From: Helicobacter fennelliae
Lineage (GTDB): Bacteria > Campylobacterota > Campylobacteria > Campylobacterales > Helicobacteraceae
Direction of reading: 5' to 3'
Assembly: GCF_900451005.1 (NCBI RefSeq)
Contig: NZ_UGIB01000001.1
Location: 682,001 to 746,000, forward strand
DNA: 64,000 nucleotides
In this document: positions 23,498-32,131 of the stretch, piece by piece
How positions within the stretch are numbered: the stretch's first letter is position 1
Layout of the letters: every line of letters starts with the position of its first letter
Program-made: the position numbers and the translations under genes
The notes under the pieces: model-generated
Told to the model about the DNA's origin: nothing
Database searches by the model: none
What the model saw: the letters and a program-made list of their open reading frames with translations, nothing else

Positions 23498-25015
23498 TTA
23501 CTTTTTATCGCTTTGAATCCAGCGTAAAATCTCATGTTTTATCTCGCTAGAATGTATGACTTGTTTGTGAATGATTGGCTTGTCAAACAATGCCATGATA
23601 GCAGGAGAGATTTTTGCGCCATTTTCACACATTTTGGCAATCGCTTGCGTGTCATTTAGCTTTTTATCAGAGATAGATTCTGCGACACTTGGGGCAAATT
23701 TACTCCATTCTGCCGTTGAGGCGATCAATGCTTTTGGGTTATTTGAGTTAGCACAAAGCTCTTGATACGCGCCATAGGCGATCGCAGTGTGCGGATCGAT
23801 GATGTAGCCTTTGGCAAATGTGCTTTTGATTATGGATTGTGTGCGACAATCATCACACCACCACGCCAAAAAATCCTGCTGAAGCAATGCGAGCTCATCT
23901 TTGGTGAGGACATATTTGCTTTGTTGCTGCAAGGAGTTTAGTAATTCTTTTGTGCGCACATCGCCAAATAACGCAAACAAAATGCGCTCGACATTTGAGC
24001 TTTTGAGAATATCCATAGCAGGCGAGAGCGTTTTTTGCAAAGTTCGCGTAGAAATATCATAGATTCCGCTTTGGATAAATTCTGTAAGGATATTATTTTT
24101 ATTGCTTGCGATGATGATTTTTTCAATTGGAAGCCCTGTTTTTTTGGCAAAAAACGCGCCCAAAGCATTGCCAAAATTACCACTTGGAATCACACTATAA
24201 ATCTTTTCGCCATACTTGATAGAGCCATTTTTTACGAGTTGCAAATATCCCCAAATGTGATACACAATCTGAAATGCTATGCGCCCGAAATTTACGGAAT
24301 TTGCCACAGAGAGCGAAAAATTATGAGAATCTAGATTCTGCAAAAACTCCTTATCATTGAGAAGATTTTTGAGCGCGCTTTGCGCATCATCAAAGTTTCC
24401 ATCAATGCCAAATACTTTGATATTTTGCGCTGGATTTGTAATCATTTGCAATGCCTGCACTTCGCTTGTGCCACCTTTTGGGTAGAGGCAGACAACTTTA
24501 ATATTTGGCTGATTAGCAAAGCTCTCAAGAGTCGCTGGTCCTGTATCACCGCTCGTGGCAGTGAGGATAAGGAATTGCTTATTTTGATCCTTAGCCACAG
24601 AGGCAAAAATCGCTCCAAATGGGCTTAATGCCATATCTTTAAAAGCGCGCGTTGGTCCATGATAAAGCTCCAAAAAATACGCATTGCCAAGCTTATGCAA
24701 GGGTGCTGGATTTGTAGGATCATCAAAGCGTTTATACAGCTTGAGCGCATGTGTGAGTGCGTCTGCAAAAGTGTTCGCGTTGGCATAAGAGTTAGTATGG
24801 GAGTTTGCTAAAGACTGAGGTGGCATAATGTGTAGATTCTCAAATACTGCCTTGCAAAGCTCATCATAGCCTAAATCCAAATACGCACTCCAATCTATAT
24901 GCGGTAGGTGTTGAAGTGTCCAAAGCCCATTATCTGGGGCTTGCGGATAAAGGATTGCGTGTATAAAATCACTTTGTTTGGCACTTGCATTTCTTGTCGA
25001 TACAAAAGGAAGCAT
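23498..25015 (-). CDS. thrC: Threonine synthase
   Basis: A 505-residue pyridoxal-phosphate enzyme making threonine from O-phosphohomoserine. The N-terminal part has the typical YLDLGYDELCKAV; the PLP lysine lies in YHGPTRAFKDMAL, and TATSGDTGPATLESF plus VCLYPKGGTSEVQALQM are class markers. SVIPSGNFGNALGAF holds the phosphate-binding loop. Length and layout are those of the longer (fungal-like, E. coli-type) threonine synthases. A run of Asn/Ala-rich residues (LANSHTNSYANANTFADALT) near residue 70 looks like a low-complexity insertion. The gene stands 44 bases from the GT25 gene. Confidence 0.94.
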   Translation of the reverse strand: MLPFVSTRNASAKQSDFIHAILYPQAPDNGLWTLQHLPHIDWSAYLDLGYDELCKAVFENLHIMPPQSLANSHTNSYANANTFADALTHALKLYKRFDDPTNPAPLHKLGNAYFLELYHGPTRAFKDMALSPFGAIFASVAKDQNKQFLILTATSGDTGPATLESFANQPNIKVVCLYPKGGTSEVQALQMITNPAQNIKVFGIDGNFDDAQSALKNLLNDKEFLQNLDSHNFSLSVANSVNFGRIAFQIVYHIWGYLQLVKNGSIKYGEKIYSVIPSGNFGNALGAFFAKKTGLPIEKIIIASNKNNILTEFIQSGIYDISTRTLQKTLSPAMDILKSSNVERILFALFGDVRTKELLNSLQQQSKYVLTKDELALLQQDFLAWWCDDCRTQSIIKSTFAKGYIIDPHTAIAYGAYQELCANSNNPKALIASTAEWSKFAPSVAESISDKKLNDTQAIAKMCENGAKISPAIMALFDKPIIHKQVIHSSEIKHEILRWIQSDKK

Positions 25016-25193
25016 TGTTATTTCCTTACATTTTTAGTTAGATTTTGGTTTGGATTCTGCTAAAAGTCCTCAAAAACTCATCATAACTCTTTTTCAAAAG
25101 TTTTCCAAATTTGGCGAGAGCAATTGTAGCAAATATTGCAATTTTTTGGTTATAGTGCCCGTAATTGTATCTAAAATATATCAAGGAGAAGTC

Positions 25194-25406
25194 GTGGAAT
25201 TTGAATACAAATTAGTGATGTTTGGCTTTCCGGCATTGTGTGAAGATCTATCCGAAGTGCAAAGCAGAATCCGCCAAATCCCAATCGAGCGCGCACAGGT
25301 TGAGACACTTGAGCAATGCTATCTCATCGAGCTAAAAACAGGCAAAAATTTTGCAATCAAATGCGATGAAAAGGGATATTTTATCGAGGAGTGCGAGGGG
25401 TATTAG
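25194..25406 (+). CDS. Small conserved-looking protein of unknown function
   Basis: A 70-residue protein, EFEYKLVMFGFPALCEDLSE and onward, ending FIEECEGY. I start it at GTG 25194 because AAGGAG lies seven bases upstream; the open frame extends to 25050, but that part lacks a ribosome site and has no protein-like pattern. It contains no membrane segment. It looks like a compact alpha/beta fold with two cysteines, and I recognise no family. It lies alone between thrC (opposite strand) and glnA. Confidence 0.6.
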   Translation: MEFEYKLVMFGFPALCEDLSEVQSRIRQIPIERAQVETLEQCYLIELKTGKNFAIKCDEKGYFIEECEGY

Positions 25407-25816
25407 ATGGTTTGATGAGGGTTTAATCTGGCTAGATTCTCACTTATTCTTAATTTATTCTTATTTATTCTCGCTTGGATTTTGGAGGATTTATAGAATC
25501 TAGATTGAAGTCTCTTAGGGCTTTAGGATTAGATTCTAAGCATATCAAGTCAAATATAAATATTTAAAAACATTTGATTGCAAAGTTTTTGCCTGTAAAT
25601 CTCAAGTGCATTAAAATTTTTGTCTAAAAAATTATCAAAAATCCTTTAAATCTTAACAAATCTAACATTTCTAACATTGCTTTAAGTCATAAATAATTAT
25701 AATCTCTACGCATTTTAAATAGATAAGCTTAAGATAATCTTGGAGAGAATCTCATAAGCAAAGCTATATTAAATGCTATCTATCCGCAAACTACAAGGAA
25801 TATGGAAGGAATAACA
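25407..25816. other. 410-base spacer upstream of glnA, no gene seen
   Basis: This AT-rich stretch contains several AGATTCT/AGAATCT motifs and no supportable reading frame. Its right part holds the glnA promoter region with TATAAT at 25698-25703 and a leader of about 105 bases. Confidence 0.5.
25698..25703 (+). promoter_or_regulatory. Putative -10 box (TATAAT) for glnA
   Basis: TATAAT lies 114 bases before the glnA ATG in an AT-rich spacer. It has no convincing -35, as is usual in Helicobacter. No sigma-54 type element is obvious, in keeping with glnA of H. pylori. Confidence 0.45.
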
Positions 25817-27253
25817 ATGAATAAGGTTCAAATTGACAAACAAGCAGTGGCAAAGTTTTTTGAGTTTTGCAAAGCAAATGAAGTGGAGTTTATCGACTTT
25901 CGATTCACAGACATTAAGGGCGTGTGGCATCATTTGGCGTTTTCTGCAAGCTCAATTGATGAGGGGAGCTTTGAAGGTATTCCATTTGATGGTAGCTCAA
26001 TCCCTGCATGGCAGCCTGTCAATAAATCCGACATGGTGCTAATCCCCGATCCTGTGCGCTACTTTATCGATCCATTCACTGCAGATACCACAGCAGTGGT
26101 GTTTTGCGATGTGTGGGATATCTACAAAAACGAGCCTTATGAGAAATGCCCGCGCTCGATTGTAAAGCGCGCGATGAAGCATTTGCAAGAGAGCGGAATC
26201 GGCGATGTGGCGTATTTCGGTCCTGAGAATGAATTTTTTGTGTTTGATTCTATCAAGGTGAAAGATTCTGTAAATTGCCAATACTACGAGATTGACACAG
26301 AAGAGGGTGAATGGAATCGCGACAGGGAGTTTGAAGGCGTGAATATCGGGCATCGCCCCGGCACAAAGGGTGGCTACTTCCCCGTGCCTCCGGTAGATTC
26401 TATGATGGACTTGCGCGCTGAGATGGTAAAGGTGCTAAACCAAGTGGGCTTAGAAACCTTTGTCGTGCATCATGAAGTCGCTCAAGGGCAAGGTGAGATT
26501 GGCGTAAAGTTTGGCAATATGCTAGAGGCTGCAGATAATGTGCAAAAGCTCAAATATGTGGTGAAGATGGTCGCTCATCTTAATGGCAAGAGCGCGACAT
26601 TTATGCCAAAGCCGCTTTATAGCGATAATGGCAGCGGAATGCATGTGCATACAAGCATTTGGAAAAATGGTAAAAATCTCTTTGCTGGCGATGCGTATGA
26701 GGGACTAAGTGAGATGGCACTGCATTATCTAGGTGGCGTGCTAAAACATGCGCGCGCGCTTGCAGCCTTTACAAATCCTAGCACAAACTCCTATAAGCGC
26801 CTTATTCCGGGCTTTGAAGCACCAAGCATTCTTACATATTCTGCGCAAAACCGCTCTGCAAGTATCCGCGTGCCTTATAATAGCGGCGAAAAGGCTAAGA
26901 GAATGGAATTTAGATTCCCCGATAGCTCAAGCAATCCTTACCTTGCGTTTGCCTCAATGCTTATGGCTGGGCTTGATGGGATTAAAAATAAAATAAATCC
27001 GGGCAAGCCAATGGAAGTGAATCTCTTTGAGCTTACCCTTGATGAGATCCGCGAGAAGGGCATTAAGCAGCTACCACACACACTGCGCCACGCGATAGAG
27101 GAAATGCTCGTAGATAAGGATTATTTGAAAGAAGGCAAGGTCTTTAGCGAGGAGTTTATCCAAACCTACAAGCAGTATAAGTTTGAGACAGAGATCTGGC
27201 CATGGGAAGGACGCCCGCATCCATTTGAGTTTATTACAACTTATAGTTGCTAG
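25817..27253 (+). CDS. glnA: Glutamine synthetase, type I
   Basis: A 478-residue cytoplasmic enzyme that makes glutamine from glutamate, ammonium and ATP. Family blocks include [48 protein letters not shown] and [19 protein letters not shown] (here IRVPYNSG). In the adenylylation loop the usual Tyr is Phe404 (NLFELTLDE), so regulation by adenylylation should be absent, as reported for H. pylori GlnA. I start at 25817 because GGAAGGA precedes it; an in-frame ATG at 25802 has its ribosome site too close. A perfect hairpin follows. Together with gltBD it completes GS/GOGAT. Confidence 0.96.
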   Translation: MNKVQIDKQAVAKFFEFCKANEVEFIDFRFTDIKGVWHHLAFSASSIDEGSFEGIPFDGSSIPAWQPVNKSDMVLIPDPVRYFIDPFTADTTAVVFCDVWDIYKNEPYEKCPRSIVKRAMKHLQESGIGDVAYFGPENEFFVFDSIKVKDSVNCQYYEIDTEEGEWNRDREFEGVNIGHRPGTKGGYFPVPPVDSMMDLRAEMVKVLNQVGLETFVVHHEVAQGQGEIGVKFGNMLEAADNVQKLKYVVKMVAHLNGKSATFMPKPLYSDNGSGMHVHTSIWKNGKNLFAGDAYEGLSEMALHYLGGVLKHARALAAFTNPSTNSYKRLIPGFEAPSILTYSAQNRSASIRVPYNSGEKAKRMEFRFPDSSSNPYLAFASMLMAGLDGIKNKINPGKPMEVNLFELTLDEIREKGIKQLPHTLRHAIEEMLVDKDYLKEGKVFSEEFIQTYKQYKFETEIWPWEGRPHPFEFITTYSC

Positions 27254-27265
27254 ATTCTGTTTCAT

Positions 27266-27289
27266 TGTCTCTAGCCGAAGCTAGAGACA
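27266..27289 (+). terminator. Hairpin after glnA
   Basis: TGTCTCTAGC-CGAA-GCTAGAGACA is a perfect 10-bp stem with a tetraloop. It starts 12 bases after the glnA stop. There is no U-run on either strand, so it may rather stabilise the mRNA or partly terminate it. The methyltransferase fusion starts 28 bases later. Confidence 0.55.
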
Positions 27290-27317
27290 GGCCTTATAAC
27301 AACACAATGAGGAAGCT

Positions 27318-29753
27318 ATGCTAGAGATTAATTTTTCGGCAATTGCAAACGAAGCCAATGTGCGAGAATTTGTGCTTACGCCACTTTTATATGCGCTTGG
27401 GTTTAGCCAAGAGGGCGAGAAGTCCATAAAGCATGAAGTGCCACTAAAAAGCGACACAATTCTAGGCTCAAATACAAAGATAAAGGCTAGCACCCTGCAT
27501 TGTGATTATATGCTTTATCTTGATTCTAAAGCACATTGTGCGCTAGATGCAAAAGCCCCTGATAAAAATATAGCTTCTCAAAGCGATAGTGAAAGACAGG
27601 TTTTTTATTATGCGATTAATAAAGATATAAAAGCCCCTTTTTATGCGCTATGTAATGGTTTAGAATTTACCCTTTTTCAGACAGCTACACAAGAGTTGCT
27701 TTTAAGTATTGATTTGCAAAATGAGTTAGATTCTAAATTTGCGCTTTTAAAGCAATACTTAACAACGCCACTAGAATCTTTAAAACAAACAATAGGCAAA
27801 AATAGCAAAAAACCAAAAAAAAGTGATGAATGGTATCTCAGCAGAGAGCTACCACAAGCTATACTTAATCCTAAAAAACAAAACAAACAAAGATATTTTG
27901 GCTGCACGGCATATTTTACAAGGCAGAGTTGGGATATAGTCGCTCAACATATCTGTAATTTTAGCGATGAAGGCGATGTTGTGTTAGATCCTTTTGGTGG
28001 AAGTGGAGTAACAGCAATAGAAGCGATGATAAACGGCAGGATAGGAATCCACACAGATTTGAATCCTCTCAGTATCTTTATGACAAAAGCCCTAACTTCA
28101 AAGCTTAATCTAAGTCAATTTCATGAAGCGAGCGAGGAGATTTTAGCCGAATTTGAAACTCTGCGCCCAAAAGATGAAAAAGAAGCAAAAAAAATTCTAA
28201 AGACAGCAAAATATTACCCAAATGCTATAAGCGAGGAATTTGGAGAGATTGCAAGCCAAAAAGAGCAAGATTCTACGCTGTGGATTCCAAAAGATGAAAT
28301 GTTGCCAAAAGGTAGTGATGTAGATTCTGTGCTTGGGCTTTTTTCGCCTATGCAGCTTGCAGAGCTTGCTATTTTACGCAAGCTAATCTTTAAAAAAACC
28401 ACACCAAGCGGAACTAAAGAGTATAGAATCTATAAGAGAAGCTTAAGATATTCGCTTTTGTTGGCGTTTTATAACACTTTAAAGTCTATCAACTTAACTT
28501 TTCATAAGTCAGGAGGTGGTGGCGGAGATTCGTCTGCTTTTAGATATTATCGATATAGAATTGCAAAAGAACCAACATTTTTAGATACCGCGGAAACCTT
28601 CAAAGATAAAACTCGACGAGTTTTTAAAGGTAAAGCCGAGCTAGAAAATGAAAAAGGTGGAAATTTTTATGAAAGCTATTTTACGCCTATTAACCGAGTG
28701 ATTAAAGACTTTAGCGGTGCTATGCTTGAGAATAGAGGAGATTTGGAGCGGATAGATTCTATCCTTGAGAAAACCAATGGAGAAAAATTCTTTCAAGCTG
28801 ATGCGACAAAGCTAAAAGAAATCGAAACGCAAAGTATTGACTTTATCTATACTGATCCGCCTTATGAAGGCAAGATTCCTTATTTGGATTTAAGCACTCT
28901 GTGGAATGCGTGGCTTGATTTACCCGTAGATGAGAGCTTAAAAGAACTAGAATGTATCGAAAAAGGAAGCTTAGAAAAAAGCAAGGACGAATACATAAGC
29001 CTAATGAGTGAAAGCCTAAAGCAAATGTATAGAGTGCTAAAACCTAATCGCTGGCTTGCCTTTGTATTTCAAAGCAAAAATTCAACACTTTGGGAAACTT
29101 TGGTGCAAGAAGCTGAAAGAATAGGCTTTGAATATGTGGGTAGCGTGAGGCAGAGCAATGGACAAAGCTCTTTTAAAAAGAGACAAATGCCACTCAAAGT
29201 GCTAAGAGGACAACTCATTGTGTATTTCAAAAAAGTGCAGAGCCCAAAAGCTAGAATGAAGGTTGATTTTGGCGATGATGTGCATGATTTGGTGCTTAAT
29301 AATATAGAGGCTATCATCGTGCAATATGATGGGGCAACGATTGAGGAAATTTATGATGAGATACAAATTCGTGGAATGGAGCTTGGCTTTTTAACTGATA
29401 TTGGCAATGATTTTGCAAGCTTAGACCCCATAATAGAAACTAACTTTGACTATGATGAAGAAAGCAAAAAATATCATATCAAACAAGGGCAGAAATTTAA
29501 AAGCCATAAAATTCCGCTTGAAACAAGAACAAGATATTTTCTTATCTCATATCTTAATAAGGCCAAAAGGCAAGGCAAAAAAGCAACTTTTGATGATATT
29601 TGTTTGGAAATTATCCCTTTACTCAAAAATGGAGTAAGCCCCAGCAAAGAAAGCATTTATAAGATATTGCAGCAAATCGCAATAGGAGACAAAGAAAGTG
29701 GCGAATGGCGCTTAAAAGAGAAAGGCGAAGAAAGGAGTTTGTTTGATGAATAA
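27318..29753 (+). CDS. HsdR_N-type nuclease fused to a DNA methyltransferase
   Basis: An 811-residue restriction-modification-like protein. Residues ~10-150 match the N-terminal domain of type I restriction subunits: NVREFVLTPLLYALGF, then CDYMLYLDSKAHCALDAKAP with Asp63, Asp77 and Lys79 as a PD-(D/E)XK-like site. A methyltransferase follows, with AdoMet motif DPFGGSG (224-230) and catalytic motif DPPYEGKIPYLD (513 onward); the ~280 residues between them probably include target recognition. The C-terminal ~60 residues (TRYFLISYLNKAKRQGKKATFDD) look like a winged-helix tail. No separate endonuclease or specificity gene adjoins, so it may be self-contained. Its target is unknown. Start: GAGGAAGCT lies before the ATG. 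Confidence 0.8.
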   Translation: MLEINFSAIANEANVREFVLTPLLYALGFSQEGEKSIKHEVPLKSDTILGSNTKIKASTLHCDYMLYLDSKAHCALDAKAPDKNIASQSDSERQVFYYAINKDIKAPFYALCNGLEFTLFQTATQELLLSIDLQNELDSKFALLKQYLTTPLESLKQTIGKNSKKPKKSDEWYLSRELPQAILNPKKQNKQRYFGCTAYFTRQSWDIVAQHICNFSDEGDVVLDPFGGSGVTAIEAMINGRIGIHTDLNPLSIFMTKALTSKLNLSQFHEASEEILAEFETLRPKDEKEAKKILKTAKYYPNAISEEFGEIASQKEQDSTLWIPKDEMLPKGSDVDSVLGLFSPMQLAELAILRKLIFKKTTPSGTKEYRIYKRSLRYSLLLAFYNTLKSINLTFHKSGGGGGDSSAFRYYRYRIAKEPTFLDTAETFKDKTRRVFKGKAELENEKGGNFYESYFTPINRVIKDFSGAMLENRGDLERIDSILEKTNGEKFFQADATKLKEIETQSIDFIYTDPPYEGKIPYLDLSTLWNAWLDLPVDESLKELECIEKGSLEKSKDEYISLMSESLKQMYRVLKPNRWLAFVFQSKNSTLWETLVQEAERIGFEYVGSVRQSNGQSSFKKRQMPLKVLRGQLIVYFKKVQSPKARMKVDFGDDVHDLVLNNIEAIIVQYDGATIEEIYDEIQIRGMELGFLTDIGNDFASLDPIIETNFDYDEESKKYHIKQGQKFKSHKIPLETRTRYFLISYLNKAKRQGKKATFDDICLEIIPLLKNGVSPSKESIYKILQQIAIGDKESGEWRLKEKGEERSLFDE

Positions 29754-30005
29754 TACAAGAATTCTAGTATTAGAGTCCCAAAAATCCATATCTCCAAAAT
29801 CTCACATCATAGAATCCTAAACAGAATCTAGCATTAATCTAAAGTCCAAATCCACAGAATCTAAAAACCCCGCTAAATCTGCTTGATATTATCTATATTT
29901 GCCCTATTGCCTATATCGCTCTGCTTTTGCTTCTTGTTTGCTAATATCCTACTTACCTAGAGTTTGCCCAGTTTGCCTAATTTGCCAAATTTACGATTTT
30001 TATAT
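29754..30005. other. Spacer rich in AGAATCT motifs, no gene seen
   Basis: This 252-base spacer between convergent genes holds several AGAATC copies, including AGAATCTAAAAACCCCGC at 29856-29873, an 18-mer that recurs twice in tandem at 47923-47958. The right part is AT-rich with TTTGCC-containing repeats. No tRNA or hairpin terminator stands out. Confidence 0.5.
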
Positions 30006-30596
30006 TTATTTTTTATTATGGCTAGATTCTATCACTTGATTTTTGCAGACAAAAAACTTTCCGACCCGCCCTAAATGCCAAGGCGTGAAGCTAAGATCTT
30101 GAGTGTATATTTCATCATCAATATAGCAGGCTTTGGCTTGCAAAAGCAGGGTTTTATCGTAAGTTCCAAACTCAAGCACCTCAAGCAAATCGCAAAAATA
30201 CGCCGTATCTATGCCTTTGAGAATCGGCGGATATGATGGATACAGAGCCTCTATGGGGATATGAAATACACTTGCTTCGCTGAGGTTAGATTCTAGCTCT
30301 TGTGAGGTTTTTTGGATACATTCTACAAAGTCTTGATTTGGGAGATTGAGTGTGAGCTTTTTGGTAGAGATGGCGTTTTGAAAGGTATCTTTTGGCATGC
30401 CATCGGATTTGGGGCTAAGGCAGAGTGAGAAAACAATGGGATTTGAGCTTACTACGCCCAAAAAACTAAATGGCGCGATATTAATAACTCCATTTGCATT
30501 GACGCTGACAGCAAGAGTGATTGGGCGCGGAGTGAGTGTGTTATTAAGGAGTCGGTATTTGACAAGTGTGCTTTGAGAAGCAAAATCTAAAATCAT
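30006..30596 (-). CDS. Flavin reductase family (FMN-binding split barrel) protein
   Basis: A 196-residue soluble protein of the flavin-reductase-like/DIM6-NTAB family. The pattern LLNNTLTPRPITLAVSVNANGVINIAPFSFLGVVSSNPIVFSL covers the FMN-binding strands, and KDTFQNAISTKKLTLNLPNQDF the following helix. Such proteins bind FMN and reduce flavins or act as flavoprotein partners; the electron donor is unknown. Length is normal. It is convergent with the methyltransferase fusion and divergent from hisS. Confidence 0.85.
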   Translation of the reverse strand: MILDFASQSTLVKYRLLNNTLTPRPITLAVSVNANGVINIAPFSFLGVVSSNPIVFSLCLSPKSDGMPKDTFQNAISTKKLTLNLPNQDFVECIQKTSQELESNLSEASVFHIPIEALYPSYPPILKGIDTAYFCDLLEVLEFGTYDKTLLLQAKACYIDDEIYTQDLSFTPWHLGRVGKFFVCKNQVIESSHNKK

Positions 30597-30759
30597 AAAT
30601 GTGCCTTTTGAAGCAAAGTGTGTGTGGCATTTATAGCTTGCTTTGAAGAGGCAGGCAATATGTCAAAACAATATGGGTAATAGAGATAATGGTTTAGCAT
30701 TTAGATTCTCTTGCTTGGATTCTTTGGTCTTTATCTTTTTAATTTTAGCAACTTTGTTG

Positions 30760-30765
30760 TAATAT
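30760..30765 (+). promoter_or_regulatory. Putative -10 box (TAATAT) for hisS
   Basis: TAATAT, preceded by TTGTTG, lies 29 bases before the hisS ATG in an AT-rich stretch. Confidence 0.35.
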
Positions 30766-30793
30766 CACATAATTTTTTATTTTGGAGTATAAA

Positions 30794-32128
30794 ATGGCAG
30801 AAGATAGCTTGATTGTTCCGCGCACTTTGAGTGGCTTTAGAGATAGATTACCCAAAGAAGCAATGGCAAAGGAAAAACTCATTGAATGTCTTATCGGGGT
30901 GTTTGAGAGTTTTGGATTTGTGCCTATTGAAACCCCACATCTTGAATACGCAGATATTCTTATCAAACAAGGAAGTGAGGAGATCCAAAAAGAGCTTTAT
31001 CGCTTCAAAGATCATGGAGGCAGAGATGTGGTGCTACGATTTGATCAGACCGTCCCGCTTGCTCGATTTATCACACAATACAAAAATGAGCTTGATTTGC
31101 CATTTAAGCGGTTTGCTGTGGGTAATGTATTTCGTGGTGAGCGCGCACAAAAGGGACGATATAGAGAATTTACACAATGTGATTTTGACTTTATCGGAAG
31201 CGATAGCATTGCCTGTGATGCAGAGATTATCCAAGTGATTTATACTTCTTTAGCCAAACTCGGCATAGAAGAATTCACCATTTGGGTTAATCACCGAAGT
31301 ATTTTGAATGGTATTTGCAATCACTTTGGGATAATCGAGCAAAAAGCGATTCAAAATGTGCTGCGAATCATCGATAAAATCGACAAAATAGGTGCTCAAG
31401 CAGTTGGTGATGAGCTTAGCGAAACCTTAGGGCTTCAAAAGCACATCATCACCGCTCTGCTTGAAGCTATTAGCATTAAGCAAGTCGAAGCAAGCGATGA
31501 GTTTTTTAAATCTATCGCATATATGAAAAAATGGAATCAAGAGCTAGATATTGGCATAAGCGAGCTTGAAGAGATGTTTGAGATTCTCAAGGATTTGGAA
31601 ATGGATAAATCAGTGTATCGTGTGAATTTCTCTATTGCGCGCGGGCTTGGCTATTATACTGGAATCGTGTATGAGACAACGCTCAATCGCCTCAAAACTC
31701 TAGGAAGCGTATGCTCTGGCGGGCGATATGATAATCTTACTCGGACTTTTTCAAATGAGCGATTAAGCGGTGTGGGCGCAAGTATCGGGCTTGATAGGTT
31801 ATTGGTAGCTTTAGGGGAGCTAGGGATTTTGGAGGGGCGATCAACAAGTGCGCGCGTGCTTGTGGTGTGTATGGAGAAGCGGTTTTTTCCTTATGCGCAC
31901 AAAATCGCTCAATCGCTCCGATCGAGCGGAATCTACACAGAAGTCTATCCTCAAGCCGCAAAACTCAAAAAACAACTCTCTTATGCGGACAACAAAGGAC
32001 ATGAATATTGCCTTATCATCGGTGAGAGCGAATTTGAAACCCATACAATGACGCTCAAAAATATGACAACAGGCATTCAATTTGAAAGCCTAAGCTTACT
32101 CAAAACATTAGAAATCGTAGAAGTATAG
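30794..32128 (+). CDS. hisS: Histidyl-tRNA synthetase
   Basis: A 444-residue class II synthetase. Motif 1 is near EEIQKELYRFKDHGGRDVVLR; motif 2 is RVFRGERAQKGRYREF (here NVFRGERAQKGRYREFTQCDFD); the histidine-binding loop appears as GLGYYTGIVYE; motif 3 is GVGASIGLDRLLVAL. The C-terminal anticodon-binding domain is VLVVCMEKRFFPYAHKIAQSLRSSGI and onward. The ATG at 30794 has TTTGGAG upstream; a TTG 12 bases earlier is less likely. The CapA-like gene starts 3 bases after the stop, so they are probably co-transcribed. Confidence 0.96.
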   Translation: MAEDSLIVPRTLSGFRDRLPKEAMAKEKLIECLIGVFESFGFVPIETPHLEYADILIKQGSEEIQKELYRFKDHGGRDVVLRFDQTVPLARFITQYKNELDLPFKRFAVGNVFRGERAQKGRYREFTQCDFDFIGSDSIACDAEIIQVIYTSLAKLGIEEFTIWVNHRSILNGICNHFGIIEQKAIQNVLRIIDKIDKIGAQAVGDELSETLGLQKHIITALLEAISIKQVEASDEFFKSIAYMKKWNQELDIGISELEEMFEILKDLEMDKSVYRVNFSIARGLGYYTGIVYETTLNRLKTLGSVCSGGRYDNLTRTFSNERLSGVGASIGLDRLLVALGELGILEGRSTSARVLVVCMEKRFFPYAHKIAQSLRSSGIYTEVYPQAAKLKKQLSYADNKGHEYCLIIGESEFETHTMTLKNMTTGIQFESLSLLKTLEIVEV

Positions 32129-32131
32129 CGT

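Noticed and set aside
25050-25193. Extended N-terminus for the small protein ending at 25406
   Set aside because: The extra 48 residues have no ribosome site and look like translated spacer; GTG at 25194 with AAGGAG is better.
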